From Coffea arabica (lineage: Eukaryota > Streptophyta > Magnoliopsida > Gentianales > Rubiaceae): DNA of 64,000 bases. Shown in pieces: positions 1-13,956 of this stretch (its first letter is position 1; each line of letters starts with the position of its first letter). The stretch spans positions 1,116,001 through 1,180,000 of the forward strand of contig NC_092329.1 in NCBI RefSeq assembly GCF_036785885.1, read 5' to 3'. The position numbers and the translations under genes are program-made. A model generated the notes under the pieces. It was not told the origin of the DNA. It was given only the letters and a program-made list of their open reading frames with translations, and searched no databases.

Positions 1-205
1 TCATCATCATCTTCTTCTTCATTCTACCAGGCGAAGACGACGTCGTCGTCGTCGTCGTTTAGGTGTGGGATCCGAATCTGATCGCCTCTTGTTTCAGTAC
101 TTTGTACTAATTCGATCCACTTTCAATTCCACCCCACGGCAGACGTCCAATTACAGCATCATTTATCTCAGAATTTCCCCTCTAGATTTCTCATAGTTTT
201 CAATC
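1..205 (+). other. 5' leader region of the SCYL2-like gene
   Basis: No gene is seen here other than the likely 5' untranslated leader of the gene starting at 206. It opens with a TCA/CTT-rich tract and carries a short GACGAC/GTCGTC palindromic simple repeat at about 36-58. No TATA box is visible inside the window; the promoter is probably to the left of position 1. Confidence 0.5.
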
Positions 206-3200
206 ATGTCCCTGAATATGAAAACCCTCACTCAGGCCTTCGCCAAGGCCTCAGCAGCGATCGAGAAAACGGTCCAAACCACGGTCCAGGAAGTCACTGG
301 CCTGCCCAAGCCCTTACAGGACTACGACTTGCTCGACCAGATCGGGTCCGCCGGCCCGGGACTCGCCTGGAAGCTATATTCTGCTAAGTCCCGTGACGGC
401 CGCGCGGTGTATCCCAATGTTTGTGTGTGGCTGCTTGACAAGAAGGCACTGTCGGAGGCGAGGCAGCGGGCCGGGCTTTCCAAGGCTGCGGAGGATGCGT
501 TTTTGGAGGTTCTCAGAGCTGATGCTTCCCGGTTGGTCAGGCTGAGGCATCCTGGGGTTGTGCATGTGGTCCACGCGCTTGATGAGAGTAAGAACGCAAT
601 GGCTATGGTTACCGAGCCTTTGTTTGCATCGGCCGCAAATGCTTTGGGGAATTTGGAGAATGTTGAGAAAGTGCCCAAGGAGCTCAAAGGAATGGTAATT
701 GTTTGCTTTTGATGTAAATATTTTATTAGCATCATTAGGTGGATTCTCTTATGACTTGAGAATCCTCGTAGTGGAAGCAACTTATGCTGACTTGAGGATT
801 TGGTGCCTATTTCTACACTCCGTGGACTAAATTTCAGTAATTTTCCACAGTATATGGCCCGAAGGCGATCTGATTTTACTAACAATATGTATGTGTCGAC
901 ATTTTAATGGTAGTATGATTCATGAGCAGTGATATGCTGAAAAAATGATAATAATGTATAGCAGTCCACTCATAGGCCATCTTGTGTCTTGCCAAGTTGC
1001 TTTGAACATAGTGCCACGGCAAATGGTGTCGCATTCTGTCTGGAATCAAAAATTTTTTTTTCCCCTTTAAGTACATTATGTTCTAGGGATGAAGTTTTTC
1101 AGGAGTTGTAGAATTGGCGCTGCCTTGAAATGAGTTATGTGAAAATATGCTAGACGAATTGTTTCTTTTCTTATTAGATGAGGTGGTTTAAGTTATTTGG
1201 GTGACAAGATGGTATTTTTAGGTACAAGACTGAGCTCAAAAAGAGTATACTCTGAGGTCAGCTATGGGTGGGGAATCTGAGTTCTCTATTAATATAGTTA
1301 CTACATGATGTTGAGAAGGAGAGATTGTGAAAATTAGGAATGAGATGAAAATGAAAACTGATCCAAGAATGTCAGATGAACTACGTTTTAGATACTTGGT
1401 TTGAAGATCATTATTGCCCTTTGAGAGTCTATACGGCGACTAATTTATTTTGGTATTTAATTGGAAGGAAACCATTTTAAATGTTAACCGTAACATCATT
1501 CTGATTGAGTTCTATAATAAGTACATTAGTAAGTTGTAATAGAGGTGGACTAAAGATTTAATTGTGCAGAGAACTTGGTTGACTTGTCGATTTGTTAAAA
1601 TGCACTATTTTTTTTTTTTGCAGGTATGGCCACTCTTGATTAGTAGACTTTGTCTTCCATATGTTTATCTGCGGCCTATAAGCTTACTGAAACCCCTCAA
1701 CTAGACCATAAAGTGTAGGCATTCTTCTGGAGTTGTTTAGGAAAAATTTGTAATCTTGGCATAGATTTTGGCAGAACTTGGAATTATATTTGTTAATAGC
1801 TTAACAAAGATGGCAAATTTCTCGTCGGTTTATATGATAGTTCAGTACTGCTTGGATCTTGAAGTCAGTCAAGCGTCCTTACATGAATGGACATTAGTTC
1901 ATTATATGCAGCTAAGTGTAAATTATCCCAGAAGATACACCAATCTTGCCTTGGTTTGTACTCTGGAAATAGTGTTGGATAACATGCAATGCACCAACAT
2001 AGTAAGGGGAATGAACTACAATGCTCTTTATTTGTTTTTAAGTATTTCTAGAAGTTAAAAAGAAGCCAATTACCGGTGAATGATAGTAATGGCAATGATA
2101 TGGGACAGCTCACAGAGAAGATGTGGTTTACATGTGAATGAACTGTTGTACTAACAAAAGAACTAAAGGAGGCACAAAGGAAAAGTGCTGAATTCAAAAA
2201 ATCTTATACAATGCACATTAATGTGTCATCTTGTTTAATATTTCTTCTCGAGTAAATTTGACAACTACCAGGTGTTTCCCTCTGGCCCTTTGTTTTTCTT
2301 TGGCAGACGGAGGAGGTGCATGCAATCTCCCTTTGCCTATTGCTGTGACTGATATAATGAGTTTACCTACTAGATTGCTAGATTATACAAAAGTCCAACT
2401 TCAATTCTGGATTCAAGATCTGGTTTTGTTTGGATTCATTCTGGAAAAAGGGAGATTAGAGTGCCGGACTCATACATGACTGATTTGTATGCTACAATCT
2501 TCTTGAAGTAGATAATGTATCAAGCCATGCTACTGAATTTCTTCACTTTATCCAGTAATATATGGCTGCAAATAATTATGATTTATGCAGTTTTCTGATA
2601 ATCTCCTTATGTGCAGGAAATGAGATTATTGGAGGTGAAGCATGGTCTCCTACAAATTGCAGAAACTTTGGATTTTCTCCACAACAATGCTCGTCTTATA
2701 CATCGGTCTATAGCACCTGAGGTAATTTTTTCTTCTTTCCATATTGTCTTTTTCAGTCAATATCATACTTGGCATTTTGCATTTCTTTTTGTCCTTTCTA
2801 AAAGAACCTTTTTTTTGTTTTTGGGGGGTTGGAGGACGACGCATCCTCTTTTCTGTTCCCTTATTTGGAGGAATAATGGGAAAAGATATGTATCCTTTCT
2901 AAATATTTGCTCATTCTGAGTTGGCACTTCTTTTTTTTTTTTTTTTTTTCCTGTTTTCCCATGAAGTTTTAAAGAGAGGTTTGTGGTTTATCTAATTCTC
3001 TTATTCATTTTAGTTGGTATTTTAGAGCCTTGAGCAGTAGTTTACATACAAAATGATAATTAAGCAGTAGTTAATCTAAAAATGTTTGTTTGTCCAATGC
3101 TTGGTGTCTAGTAGTGAGAAGCTAAATTGTGTAGTTCAGATTTTTCTGCTCCAATTGGTAGATAGCACCATGCAAGTCTGCAGAAGATGGGGCTTGTTAC

Positions 3201-6200
3201 TGTGTTTCTCTTTTAATTCCTGGTTTCTCATCCTTCTAAAAATGTCCAGAGGAATCTTTTTCATGCTTACTCGTGTGCTAACCTCCTGCTTCTCTGCTTC
3301 TCTTGGTTTTGAGCCAAGTGAAAAATCTGCTGATATCCATTGCTAGTGGCTACTTGACTCAATCTTAATAGCTTTCTAAGCACTGATATCTCTTAAAACT
3401 TATAAAAATTTTCTTTTTGAGTCAGGAAGGTTGGGCGAGGATTGTTTTTGGTGTTTTTGAGGCAAGCATTAACTATCGCAAACATATTGTCTTATCAAGG
3501 ATCAAGATAATTGATAATAGATTGCTTTGCTAAATATTGGCCTAAAGATGGTTTGTCATTGTTGCTTTAGTTGTTTTCATCATTCGTGCCTAAAGAGAGC
3601 AATAGATTCTATAAGAAGAATCATGCCGTCTTTTGCTTCTCATGCAATCCAGAAAGCCTTTAGGTTCTTTTCAAGTAATGTGCATTATTTGATGTATTGC
3701 CTCTTTATCTGATATTGCAGACAATTTTAATCACATCTAATGGAGCTTGGAAGCTAGGTGGATTTGGTTTCACAATATCTACAGATCAATCATCCAGTGA
3801 TTCAGCAAATTTGCAGGCTTTCCACTATGCTGTGAGTGGAAATTTTAGATCCATTATGGAAACACAAAACTTATGCATTTGTATTTTTTTTTAGATCTTT
3901 TACTGCATTTCTGTTTTCTGAAATTGTATTTTGATTACATTTATCTGACCCCTATTTTATAAGTTGCTGTTCCAACATCTACTTCTTGAACTCTCATGGA
4001 AAACTGATACAGGAACTTTCGTTTAGTATGCTTTACTCTGAAAAGAGACTCTTGGCACATCCCCTATTTAAGGCTGGTTTCATTTCACCCTAATGGCATT
4101 AAGTCTTAGGGAGACAGGAGCAAAATATTGGGAGACCAAGAGCTTTCTTGCATTGATGTTATGTACAAACAAAAAGCACATTTGGTTTTGCAAATTGTTT
4201 AATGCCTGAGATTAAATTACTGTGATCACTACAAGAGTTTTTCTTTTGTGATTGTAGGGCTTTGTTGGTAAGAAGAATAGGCTCGTTACTTTCATAATGT
4301 CTGAGATTCTATTGTAGTAGCATCGTTGTCTCAAGTTTTGGACTAGATTTTACAGGTAGTGCATCTGATATGGGTTGGGATTGATTGTTGGGAAAAGTTT
4401 TGAGTGCAAGGTCTTTTTCTGGAAGGGACATTTTGGATTTGGAGTGTGAGAGTGAATTTCAAGTTTGGAGAATGGTCATGAAAGTGGATTATGCTTCTTC
4501 CTAGGTTGATATGCACAAGGAATATGAAGAGGAATGGTGTATAATTTTTTTTTTTTATATAACTTTTGGCATGGGCTTATGTTGTTATGGAGGTGCATAA
4601 TGGGAGAGGTAGAAGAAACTGCGTGACCAGAATAAAACTTGTAAGAGGCATGGCAGAAAAAGAAGAAGTAAAAGTGATGTCTGAATCTCTGTTTAAAAGG
4701 ATCTTAGAGGCCAGTTTCAACTTAAAGTTCTTTAATGCTCCCTTTTCGAGTTGTTGACTTGTCATCTCTCTATGAGCAGGAGGAGAGGCCAAAGTTGATT
4801 GCAATTTCCTTCCAATCCTTTACCAAGTTTGAGCCGAGTATGCAGAGTAATACTAAAACAATACATAGACAAAAATAAGATTTCCTTGGGTATAACATGT
4901 TGTATCATCTCTGTTTAGGAGGATTCCAGAGGCCAGGTTCAAACTTAAGTCCTTCCGTATTCCTACTCGAGTTGTTGTCTATCTATTCTATCTTGATATA
5001 TGGTTTAGCAACAGTTCTGAATTGATCGGAAGAGGATTAATATATTTAGTTCAGTTCTTCTCTTTCTGTTTTTCTTGGTAGTTTTACTATCTTGCTGTGT
5101 ATTTAAGCAGATGGCCTTAACTTCTAATTGCAATTGCATTGACTTCTTCCAGTTTTGTCTATAAGTTGCTCTGCATGGAATAAATTGTTACATATGGCCG
5201 AAGAAAGTTTTGAAAGGATTGTTTCTATTGTATTTGTATGCTCTGTCTCTTTGTTCTGGAGATGTGCAACACCTTCAGCATCAAAATTTTTGCAGCAGTT
5301 GATTGGAGTTCTATTAACTGGTCTATTGGATTCTATCTGGAACAACTTCTGACTAAGGCTCTAACTAGTCCGCTAATATAATTCTTTGACAGGAATATGA
5401 TGTTGAAGATTCTATTTTGCCCCTTCAGCCAGCACTGGACTACACTGCTCCTGAACTTGTTCGAAGTAAAGCATCTACAGTTGGATCTGCCTCTGATATC
5501 TTCAGTTTTGCATGTCTTGCCTACCACTTGGTTGCTCGAAAACCGTTGTTTAATTGTCACAACAATGTCAAAATGGTATTTATCTAATATTTCCTGGCGC
5601 AATGATTTGCACAATTTATGGGTGGAGTAGGAGATTTGAGATTGTAACAATGAATTGCTGTATGGTTATAAGATGACAACATTATGACTAAAATAGATAC
5701 TCTGCTAAAATCAATAATAGTCTGGTTAATTGGTCTCTTGAATGAGAAGTACAGTTGTTTTCCTGTTCTGTTGGATTATTCATTGCTGCCTCAAAGTAGT
5801 GTGTATCTTTATTATAGATATGTTCATATGTTTAATTTACATGGTAATAGCATATGTAACTTTTTATACTAATGTCCCTATGCAACTCGGGTGCAGTACA
5901 TGAATACTTTGACATACTTATCCAGTGAGGCTTTTTCGTCAATACCGCGGGACTTGGTTTCGGACTTGCAAAGGATGCTTTCTTCTAACGAGGCTTTGAG
6001 GCCAACAGCAATGGACTTTACAGGTAAGGATGTGATACTATCTTCGCACACATATGCTTTGGTGATATTGTATGAGATGAACATCTGGGAAGTAGCATTT
6101 TGGGAGAATTCCTGTCCTAGTTTTCTTTGAAGCTTTTTGTTTTTGTTTTGGATGGTTGGGCTAGGGGGAAGATGGCAGATACTCCTCTATAGTATTTTAA

Positions 6201-9200
6201 CAAGAAAGAGAAACACAATCTCTAAATAATTGTAGGATGTGAAAATAGATGGAGAGCATCTGGAATGTGGTAGTAAAATGGTCTTTTTGTCTTTGTGGTT
6301 GTAAGTTAATGAGGCTTTGGACTAGCAATTTAACTATTGTTTAGAGGAGGCTTTGTAGTTTGTGAGCGTGCGTAATGTTGAATTGCTTTACTTCTGTTCT
6401 TATTGTGTTTAGGATTTTTATTTAGGCGTATCTTGTTATTCTATATAACCAAATGTACATTCCTTCTTTGCAGGGTCTCCTTTTTTCCGTGATGACACTA
6501 GGTTGCGTGCACTTCGTTTCCTGGATCACATGCTTGTATGCTTTTTTATATTAGTTTGACAGCCAGAAGAGGCTTAGCAAGGACAATTATTTTTTGTAGT
6601 AGAATGTTATGGAACCTTGAGTATTCCTACTCAAACTCTGCTTGATTGCAGGAAAGGGATAACATGCAGAAGACTGAGTTTCTAAAAGCATTATCAGACA
6701 TGTGGAAAGATTTTGATCCGCGTGTCTTGCGGTATAAGGTTTGTTTTTCTGCTTCCTTTTGTGTAATATGACTTTATAACGTTGTCTGACATACTTCTTT
6801 GAGCTGCATGTGCTTTTATATTTTTTTACAGAACCAAAGAACTAGATGATTGCAGGAATAATTGATTTCATGATGTCTGAAGTCCCTTTTAGATGATTCT
6901 ACAGTGATTTTGGATATTTAACCAAGTTGACTCCTGGTTACCTTGTTTCACTGTGTATTTAGACTCCAAAACATCGCATGAAACCGTTCTCTTGCCTTAA
7001 CATCTCTGATAGTGCCCCCACAGATAAAGAGGAGAAACGGAAAAAGAGAAAAGAGTTAGTAAATAGGGTATTGTTAAGCAGCGAGTCATACCGATGTTGG
7101 ACATGGATGAGACATTTTAATTCCTTTTGCTGTGGAAAGAGTTTTAATGAGATGGCTCTTATCTTGATGATCTTTGCAGGTACTTCCACCACTTTGTGCT
7201 GAGCTTCGGAATCTGGTCATGCAGCCAATGATACTTCCCATGGTTCTTACAATAGCAGAGTCTCAGGTACCATTGATACTAATGCCTGCAAATCTTGATC
7301 CATATGCCCATGTTCAATGACAAAATAAGGAGCCTTCATTTTTGAGCCTGAACTTGAACATGGCCAAACAGTTGACTTTTGCCTGTGTGTTTAATGTGTT
7401 CCCCATGTTGCCAGCTATGTTAAATCTTCGGCCGTTCTCTGTGAAAGATGTTAAGCTACATTTTATTCTTATTTCTTTTTATATTTCAAGTAAAATATTG
7501 ATAGAGATTCATATGGTTTATCACATTGATAAGATAAGCTTCTCAGTGCCATGCTGTCAACAAGTTCAGATCTGGAAGGTTTTGAGATTTATGAAAAAGT
7601 TGGACTTCATTAAACAGAATGGCAGGGTAGTCTAGGATTAGTTGTTGAAAGAAAGTCATAGTATTCAAGGAAAAAAGTTAAAAGTCTCTTTGCAGTCCTT
7701 TAGTCATGCATGATTCGACCAGATTGGTTTCCAGAAAGATTAATTGAGGGAATACTCTAGCATGTGCAATGTAAAGAATTTCACTTGCACTCTTCACAAA
7801 GGCTATAGCATTTCCTGCAATGGTTGGCATAAGCTCTCACAGGCGAGTTTGAAATGAGTGTTTCTTTTGGTTTAATATGTCATATAGATTAAAGAGGTGA
7901 TAAAATTGAGGACCTTCCAAGAATGCTGTGTCTGGATATCATGTTCAGGTTTTTCTGCCAATGAAGCAAAACATCTTAACAAAATCGATTATTTGAAGAC
8001 ATATGTTAACTCAGTCTACTCCAGACCAATGGGCTCTGGTTGATGTGATTTCTCCTACTACTATTTTTTATCAAGATATGTTGTGCAGTACCATTTTGAA
8101 ACGCTTATAATTTACGAAAATTAACAATGATATTGTGGCATTATGAAACTTTTTTGTTTTATTATTCTTTTGCTTACTGCACAACCCTTGCCTCAGGTTC
8201 TGATTGCTGGGTCATAGAGAAATGATTATCTTGCTTGTTCGTGTGGACCATATTATGATATTGTCTGATAAATGTGAAGTTTGGTAGGAGATAATTATGA
8301 AACTTGTATATCACATAATTCGTAGATTTATGTGTATAAGAATTTTGCAGGACAAAAATGATTTTGAGCTGTCTACTCTTCCAGCTCTTGTTCCTGTCCT
8401 AATTAGTGCTGCAGGTGAGACATTGTTGCTACTTGTGAAGCATGCCGAGCTTATTATCAATAAGGTAACAGAGATAGCTTTGAAGAACTTCTGCTAATGC
8501 AAGAAATTGCTTTTGGATGTCCTGTTTTTCTTTTGGTCAATGCCTTTACATTTTCTCTTTGTTGATTTCTTATCATAGAATTTTTTCCTTTTAGGTTCAT
8601 ATCAACTTAATGATTAGGAGATAAATCTGATTTGTTTAGTAAAATGTCTTTAATTCGTATGCAGAAATTGGTAATTAACTGATTGTTCTTGGGAATCTAT
8701 ATTAGTTGTAAGAGTGGTTCACTTTATGGTAGCTCTTTGTGATTTTTATGTATTACTCAATTAAAGGAGACTGCCATAAGTGTTTGTTTAGTTAGAACTT
8801 GATAAGCCCTTGCCTGTGAAAAATTTTAGTTTGTCTGAACTAGTTCTGTTATGCCATTTAATGTACAAATGGCTATTATCTGTTTTGAAGTGTTAGTTTT
8901 GAGGTTCAGAAAAAGTGACAATTTAAGCTCACTGCAGCAGGCTTCACCTGAAAAGATAATCAAGCTGTGGGAGTTGGTCATTTTTTGTGTACTTGTAGAT
9001 TTACATGCAAGGAAAAAGAAAAAAAAAAGCTGTGGGAAAAGGGGAAAAGATCAAGCTGTGGGAGTCGGTCATTTTATGTGTACTCGTAGGTTTACATACA
9101 GAAAACTCGAAGTTCAGTTCCTATTCCCGTCACTCCTGACACCACTCAATTAAAGTTGTCTTTGCTGGGATTGTTTTATGTCATGGTGTTGAATAATTTT

Positions 9201-12200
9201 CCTAGAAGCATTGATTGATTACTTGGTAGTTGGTATGGAATTAGGGGTATTGATGCAATTGCTGTAAGTTTTCTTAGTGAGTATTAAGGTGCTGCTTTAA
9301 CTTGCCTAATTGGACTTGTTTAAGTGGATGGATTAGTCTGGTGTATTATCTTCATTTCTCCCAATCCTTTTGGGGAGTGTCTGAATAATATTTAGTCCAG
9401 TGATGAAATGGGCATTGATTATTGGCTGAGGAGTTATTCTCAAAGCATTGAACCCTTGTAGTTTTACATGCAAAAGCTATTTTGGTCTTTCATTTTTGCT
9501 TATAATTCTGTTTTATCCGTCTATGATGTAATGAAAATTTCCAAGAAACTCCTCCCAGTAGCTGCATTGTGATTGTAGTGCTTTCTGGTCGTTGGTTTAT
9601 ATATACTTTTAGGTGTCCACTAATAAAGTTTGACTTGGCTATGGTGTCTTAGACTATGACTGGGAACATGTAATAATAAATTCTAGGTGAGCTGGCTTTG
9701 GAAGGGATTTGAAATGTAGCTCTCCAGTACATTAGAATTCATAAATGGTAATTTCCAAATGGTGTCATGGGAAAGCCTTATCCTGCCTTTCAAGAGTGAA
9801 TCCAATTTTGGGACTATTACTAGTAATGTCTAGACTGGAAAATTTGAAACGAAAGTATTTTGGTGAGAGGATTTTATTCTCGAAAGTAGTTGTTTCTGTT
9901 CCATCCTCATTTTTAAATGAGAAGAAGATACTGTGAGAAATTTAGTTGAACTAATTACAATTAAAATGCTTTCCACTTGCAGTTTTGGTTTATTGTTGGT
10001 TTAGATAACCATTGTGTTTTAAACTCTGTGTTTATTTCTTTGCCTTGTTATTAAGCTGCTAAGTAGTTAAAAGATGGGTTATGACCATGGCTTATACTCA
10101 TTTAACTAGCAATTTTTACATGTTTTATCAGGCTAGTCATGAGCACTTGATTTCCCATGTTCTACCGATGCTTGTTCGAGCTTATGATGACACTGATGCT
10201 CGTATGCAAGAGGAAGTTCTGAAAAAGACTGTATCGCTTGTTAAGCAGCTTGATGTTCAGGTAATTGGCAAGTGCATTGCCATTCTTATTATTTAGTGTG
10301 TGTTAGCTTAGTGCTTCTCAAGACCCTTTTTTCTTGTCAATTTGGATATTCATGTGTATCTTTTGCAGTAGCAAACTTGTATTGTGTTGTTATCATATAA
10401 TTTGCAGTTTAGGGATGGCAGACTAGTTTTAGCCTGATGTCTTGGTCCTCTAATAATTTCTTAATGAATCATAGCCTTTAAACGGCAGGATTTCTGGAGT
10501 GTTTTCGTTTCTATTCTTGCACTGATGATTAGTAAGTGGTGAGCTCTGAGAATATTAGGCTTAATGATAAGTTTTCTCGATTGTTCAGGAGGATATAATT
10601 GGTTTGGTGTGAAGATATAAATGTCTCACTTGTTACAGGATAGTGTACTCATGCGTCTTCTTGATGTCCATCTTTTCTGGATATTTGCTTCTTAGTGATA
10701 ATGTGATTCAGCCCTGGATATTCTTGTCCTTTAATGGTCTTCCAATGATTCTTCATAGTTCTCCTCAAGCACATCTCTACAGCACCTGAAAAGCGACCAT
10801 AATGGTTTGGTGGTTGTAGCATATTGCAACTATCATTGTCTGTTATTTTTGATTTTAGAATAGCATTAGCTAACCTATCTGCGTTGGTCTATTGTGGTTT
10901 TTCTTTTGCTGCAGTTGGTGAAGCAAGCAATCTTGCCCCGAGTTCATGGTTTAGCATTAAAGACAACTGTTGCTGCAGTATGTGGGCTTCTACTCTTGAT
11001 GTTGATGGTTAAATTTGGGTTTTAGCCTGCTGAAGTTGCATTAGCTTTTACTGTTAATGATATTTGAACATATTGAATTTGCACCTAGAGAGAAAGGATT
11101 GTCATTAAAATCCTTTCATCGCTGTTTCCATTTTGTTCTTTAAGTTGTGTAAACCTGTTGAGAGATGACTGCTTAAGGCAATTTTTGAAATCAGATGCTT
11201 TGACAAAAAAGGTATTCTTGAGGAGTGAAGACTATCTTGTGGTCTATTGCAGCATGAAATTGACAGAAGGAAAAAGATGTTTCCAGCCTTACGATGCAAA
11301 AAGATGCATACTTTATGGCTATCCTCTTTGTATAAACCAAGCATGACTGATTTGAGATTAAACCAATTTTGCCACTTTAGTTTATAGAATATGATTCTAC
11401 ATTAGAGAGTTAGGAAGTGCAGTTTTGATGCCCTTAATTAGTTATGCTGGTAATTAAGAGTTAAATTCATGATTACTGGCAGTCGGTAGTTTTTATATGT
11501 CCAACTGTCCCGTAAAATCTGCAGCTTATGAATAGCTTTCAAGTTCTTCCCGTGCCTGTGGTATTTGTAGTTTAGAGCACACACAAGTAGAAATCAGCTC
11601 GCCAATCTGAAGATTTTGTTTTTATATTGGCAGGTCAGAGTGAATGCACTATTATGCCTGGGTGATATGGTTCACATGCTTGATAAGAATGCTGTTGTAG
11701 ATGTTTTGCAAACTATACAACGTTGCACGGCTGTAGATCATTCTGCTCCAACTCTTATGTGTACCCTTGGTGTTGCCAACTCTATTTTGAAGCAGGTAAT
11801 ATTTTAGCCTAACTTGGTCAGATATATAATGTTCTGTTTCGTGATCATGACTCGGGTCCTTGCCATCTTTCTTTCAGTATGGAGTAGAATTTGTGGCAGA
11901 ACATGTCCTTCCACTACTCACTCCTCTTCTGATTGTCCAACAATTAAATGTTCAGCAATTTGCCAAGTATATGCACTTTGTCAAGGATATTCTCAGGTAT
12001 TCCTCGTCTGATATAGTTCTCTTTTCCGTCTGCTTTGCAAGGGAGTAATGATCTTCGAAAACCAAAACCTTCTCAATTGTTTGGTGGCTTTTAGATTTTC
12101 TATTGGATTTTCACTCGTCTTTTGTGCATTCTCTATCCTCGAGAGTACATAGGCGGACCAAAGTTTCTTTATCCAAGTTAATACGTGTTGTTACCTGTTG

Positions 12201-13166
12201 AATAACAGGAAAATAGAAGAAAAAAGAGGAGTAACTTTGACTGACAATGGGATTCCAGAAGTAAGACCATCCCCTATTGCTGATGGGCATATGCCGGGAC
12301 AAGTGAATAAAACTAGCACGGCTGCCTCATCTAATATGAAGCACAGCCCATCATGGGATGAAGATTGGATTCCGACAAGGCAATCATCTGCAAGTATACC
12401 GTCATCTGCAACAAAGGCAACAGCTCATCCATCTGCCTCAACTCAGTCTGTTCAGGGTACTTCAGGATATTTGCAGTCCACAATGACGTCTACTGCATCT
12501 GGTCAGTCATCATCTTCATGTCCCGCAGTTGACATAGAATGGCCCCCACGCTCGTCCTCGTTGGGTTTGTCAACTCAATTAGACATCAGTGGGAAGCTAA
12601 CTGAAAGCAAAACTTTGTCAGCTACCAGTTTGGATGATATAGATCCTTTTGCCAACTGGCCTCCACGGCCTGGTGGTTCTACATCTGCCTTTGGTTCTTC
12701 CACCAATGGCGGGATGGCTCTATCAGCTAACAAAAATGGATCGAGTTACGGTGGTGCTGCCCCTAATGGCTTGAGCTTTCAAACAGGTAGCAGTACCTCG
12801 TGGGCCTTTAACACCGAAAGTTTAACAGAACCGATGAGACCCAATCAAGGGAATTCCTCATTGAATACCAACAGTCTTAATGGTGGGGGACTCAACACTC
12901 AAAATTCGCTTGGGTTCATGAAACAAAATCAAGGTGTTTCCACGTACGGTGTTTCAAGTGAGAAAACAATGGATCTTGGATCCATATTTGCTTCGAGCAA
13001 AAGTGAGCACACTGCACCAAGACTTGCTCCACCCCCAGTAACTGCTGTCGGTAGAGGGAGGGGAAGAGGGCGAGGAAATCAGGGGCAACTTAGTGCCTCT
13101 TCAGCATCACGATCTAGCCACATGAAACCTCAGTCTGAACAGCCACCCCTATTGGATTTGCTTTAA
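206..13166 (+). CDS. SCYL2: SCYL2-type pseudokinase (SCY1-like protein 2), 14 exons, 931 aa
   Basis: Exons: 206-694, 2617-2721, 3721-3831, 5393-5575, 5897-6023, 6474-6535, 6652-6738, 7180-7266, 8351-8464, 10132-10260, 10915-10977, 11634-11795, 11878-11996, 12209-13166. All introns are GT-AG and the sum is 932 codons with no break. The N-terminal half is a kinase fold lacking catalytic residues: the HRD motif reads HRSIAPE and the DFG motif reads GFG, so it is a pseudokinase. The middle is helical (HEAT-like). The tail is Ser/Asn/Gly-rich with a DPF motif ([13 protein letters not shown]), an RGRGRGRG run and a final PPLLDLL resembling a clathrin box. Known SCYL2 proteins bind clathrin and adaptors at Golgi/endosome membranes; that role here is inferred from family resemblance. 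The match is to the plant SCYL2A/B type. The first ATG of the open frame was taken as the start. Confidence 0.93.
8953..9105 (+). repeat. Imperfect direct repeat in SCYL2 intron 9
   Basis: About 55 bases containing ATCAAGCTGTGGGAGTTGGTC and a following TTTACAT occur twice, near 8953-9010 and 9046-9105, separated by an A-rich stretch. The copies differ at a few sites. It lies wholly in the 1.67-kb intron and looks like a local duplication with no coding sense. Confidence 0.6.
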
Positions 13167-13950
13167 ATGAGGGCTCGCATTTGTGTGAATGCGAAGTCAG
13201 CACAGTAATATGAGGCATGGATCAAAATATGCACATGGTCAGTCCCACGCAAAAAGATGTGGAAGAATGTTTTGATAGTTGCTGCAGTGAAAACCTGTTG
13301 TTTCCGGAGATGATGTAGAGAAGTATGTGAATTTTTGCTTGTAGCATAGTGGCCTTGTTCTGTATACATATTTTTCTTTTCTTTGCTCAATTATTGATAT
13401 TGTTGCCAGGATACTCTTGGTTCCGCGTCAGTGTATTGATCATAATAGACAACTCCAAATTGGTATACGGCCAAATAATGAGGAGTAATTTTTTGGTTGT
13501 GGTCATTCTTAGCTGAGCAGTTTGTATTCCTGATCTTATGTTTGTCGGAAGTTGCTGGAGTAAGAAGGATAGTTCATATTAATGATTTCATTCTCTGCGA
13601 CAACTTTTTTGCTAGGTTCTGAAGGTCATCACATGTTATACTTAATGTAATCGGTGACGGATATCTTAGCTGGTAGATGCATGCCATAATTATATATTTA
13701 GCTGGTGGATGCATGCATTTTCATATATTTTGTTAGTGAATTTAAAAGGCAATTGACGGTATCAGATAACATGTGGTACTTTGGCTCAAGCGTTAGTGTT
13801 GTTGCATCATTGGACTTTATTAAAGCAGGTAGGTCTGTTTTCCTTTTCTTCTTTGTAGTTCTAGTGTTATACTAACACATATGGGCACCACTTGGCCATT
13901 AAAAGCGAAATATGCCAAGGAGAAATATCTTTTGGGTAGTTTTCTACGCT
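13167..13950. other. 3' flank of the SCYL2-like gene
   Basis: Likely 3' untranslated sequence and spacer. The only structure I see is a short repeat, TAGCTGGT-A/G-GATGCATGC, near 13669 and 13700. No open frame with protein character was found. Confidence 0.5.
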
Positions 13951-13956
13951 CCTAGT

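Noticed and set aside
322-885. Minus-strand open frame of 187 codons opposite SCYL2 exon 1
   Set aside because: It is the antisense shadow of a conserved exon, has no recognisable domain and extends into the intron without protein character.
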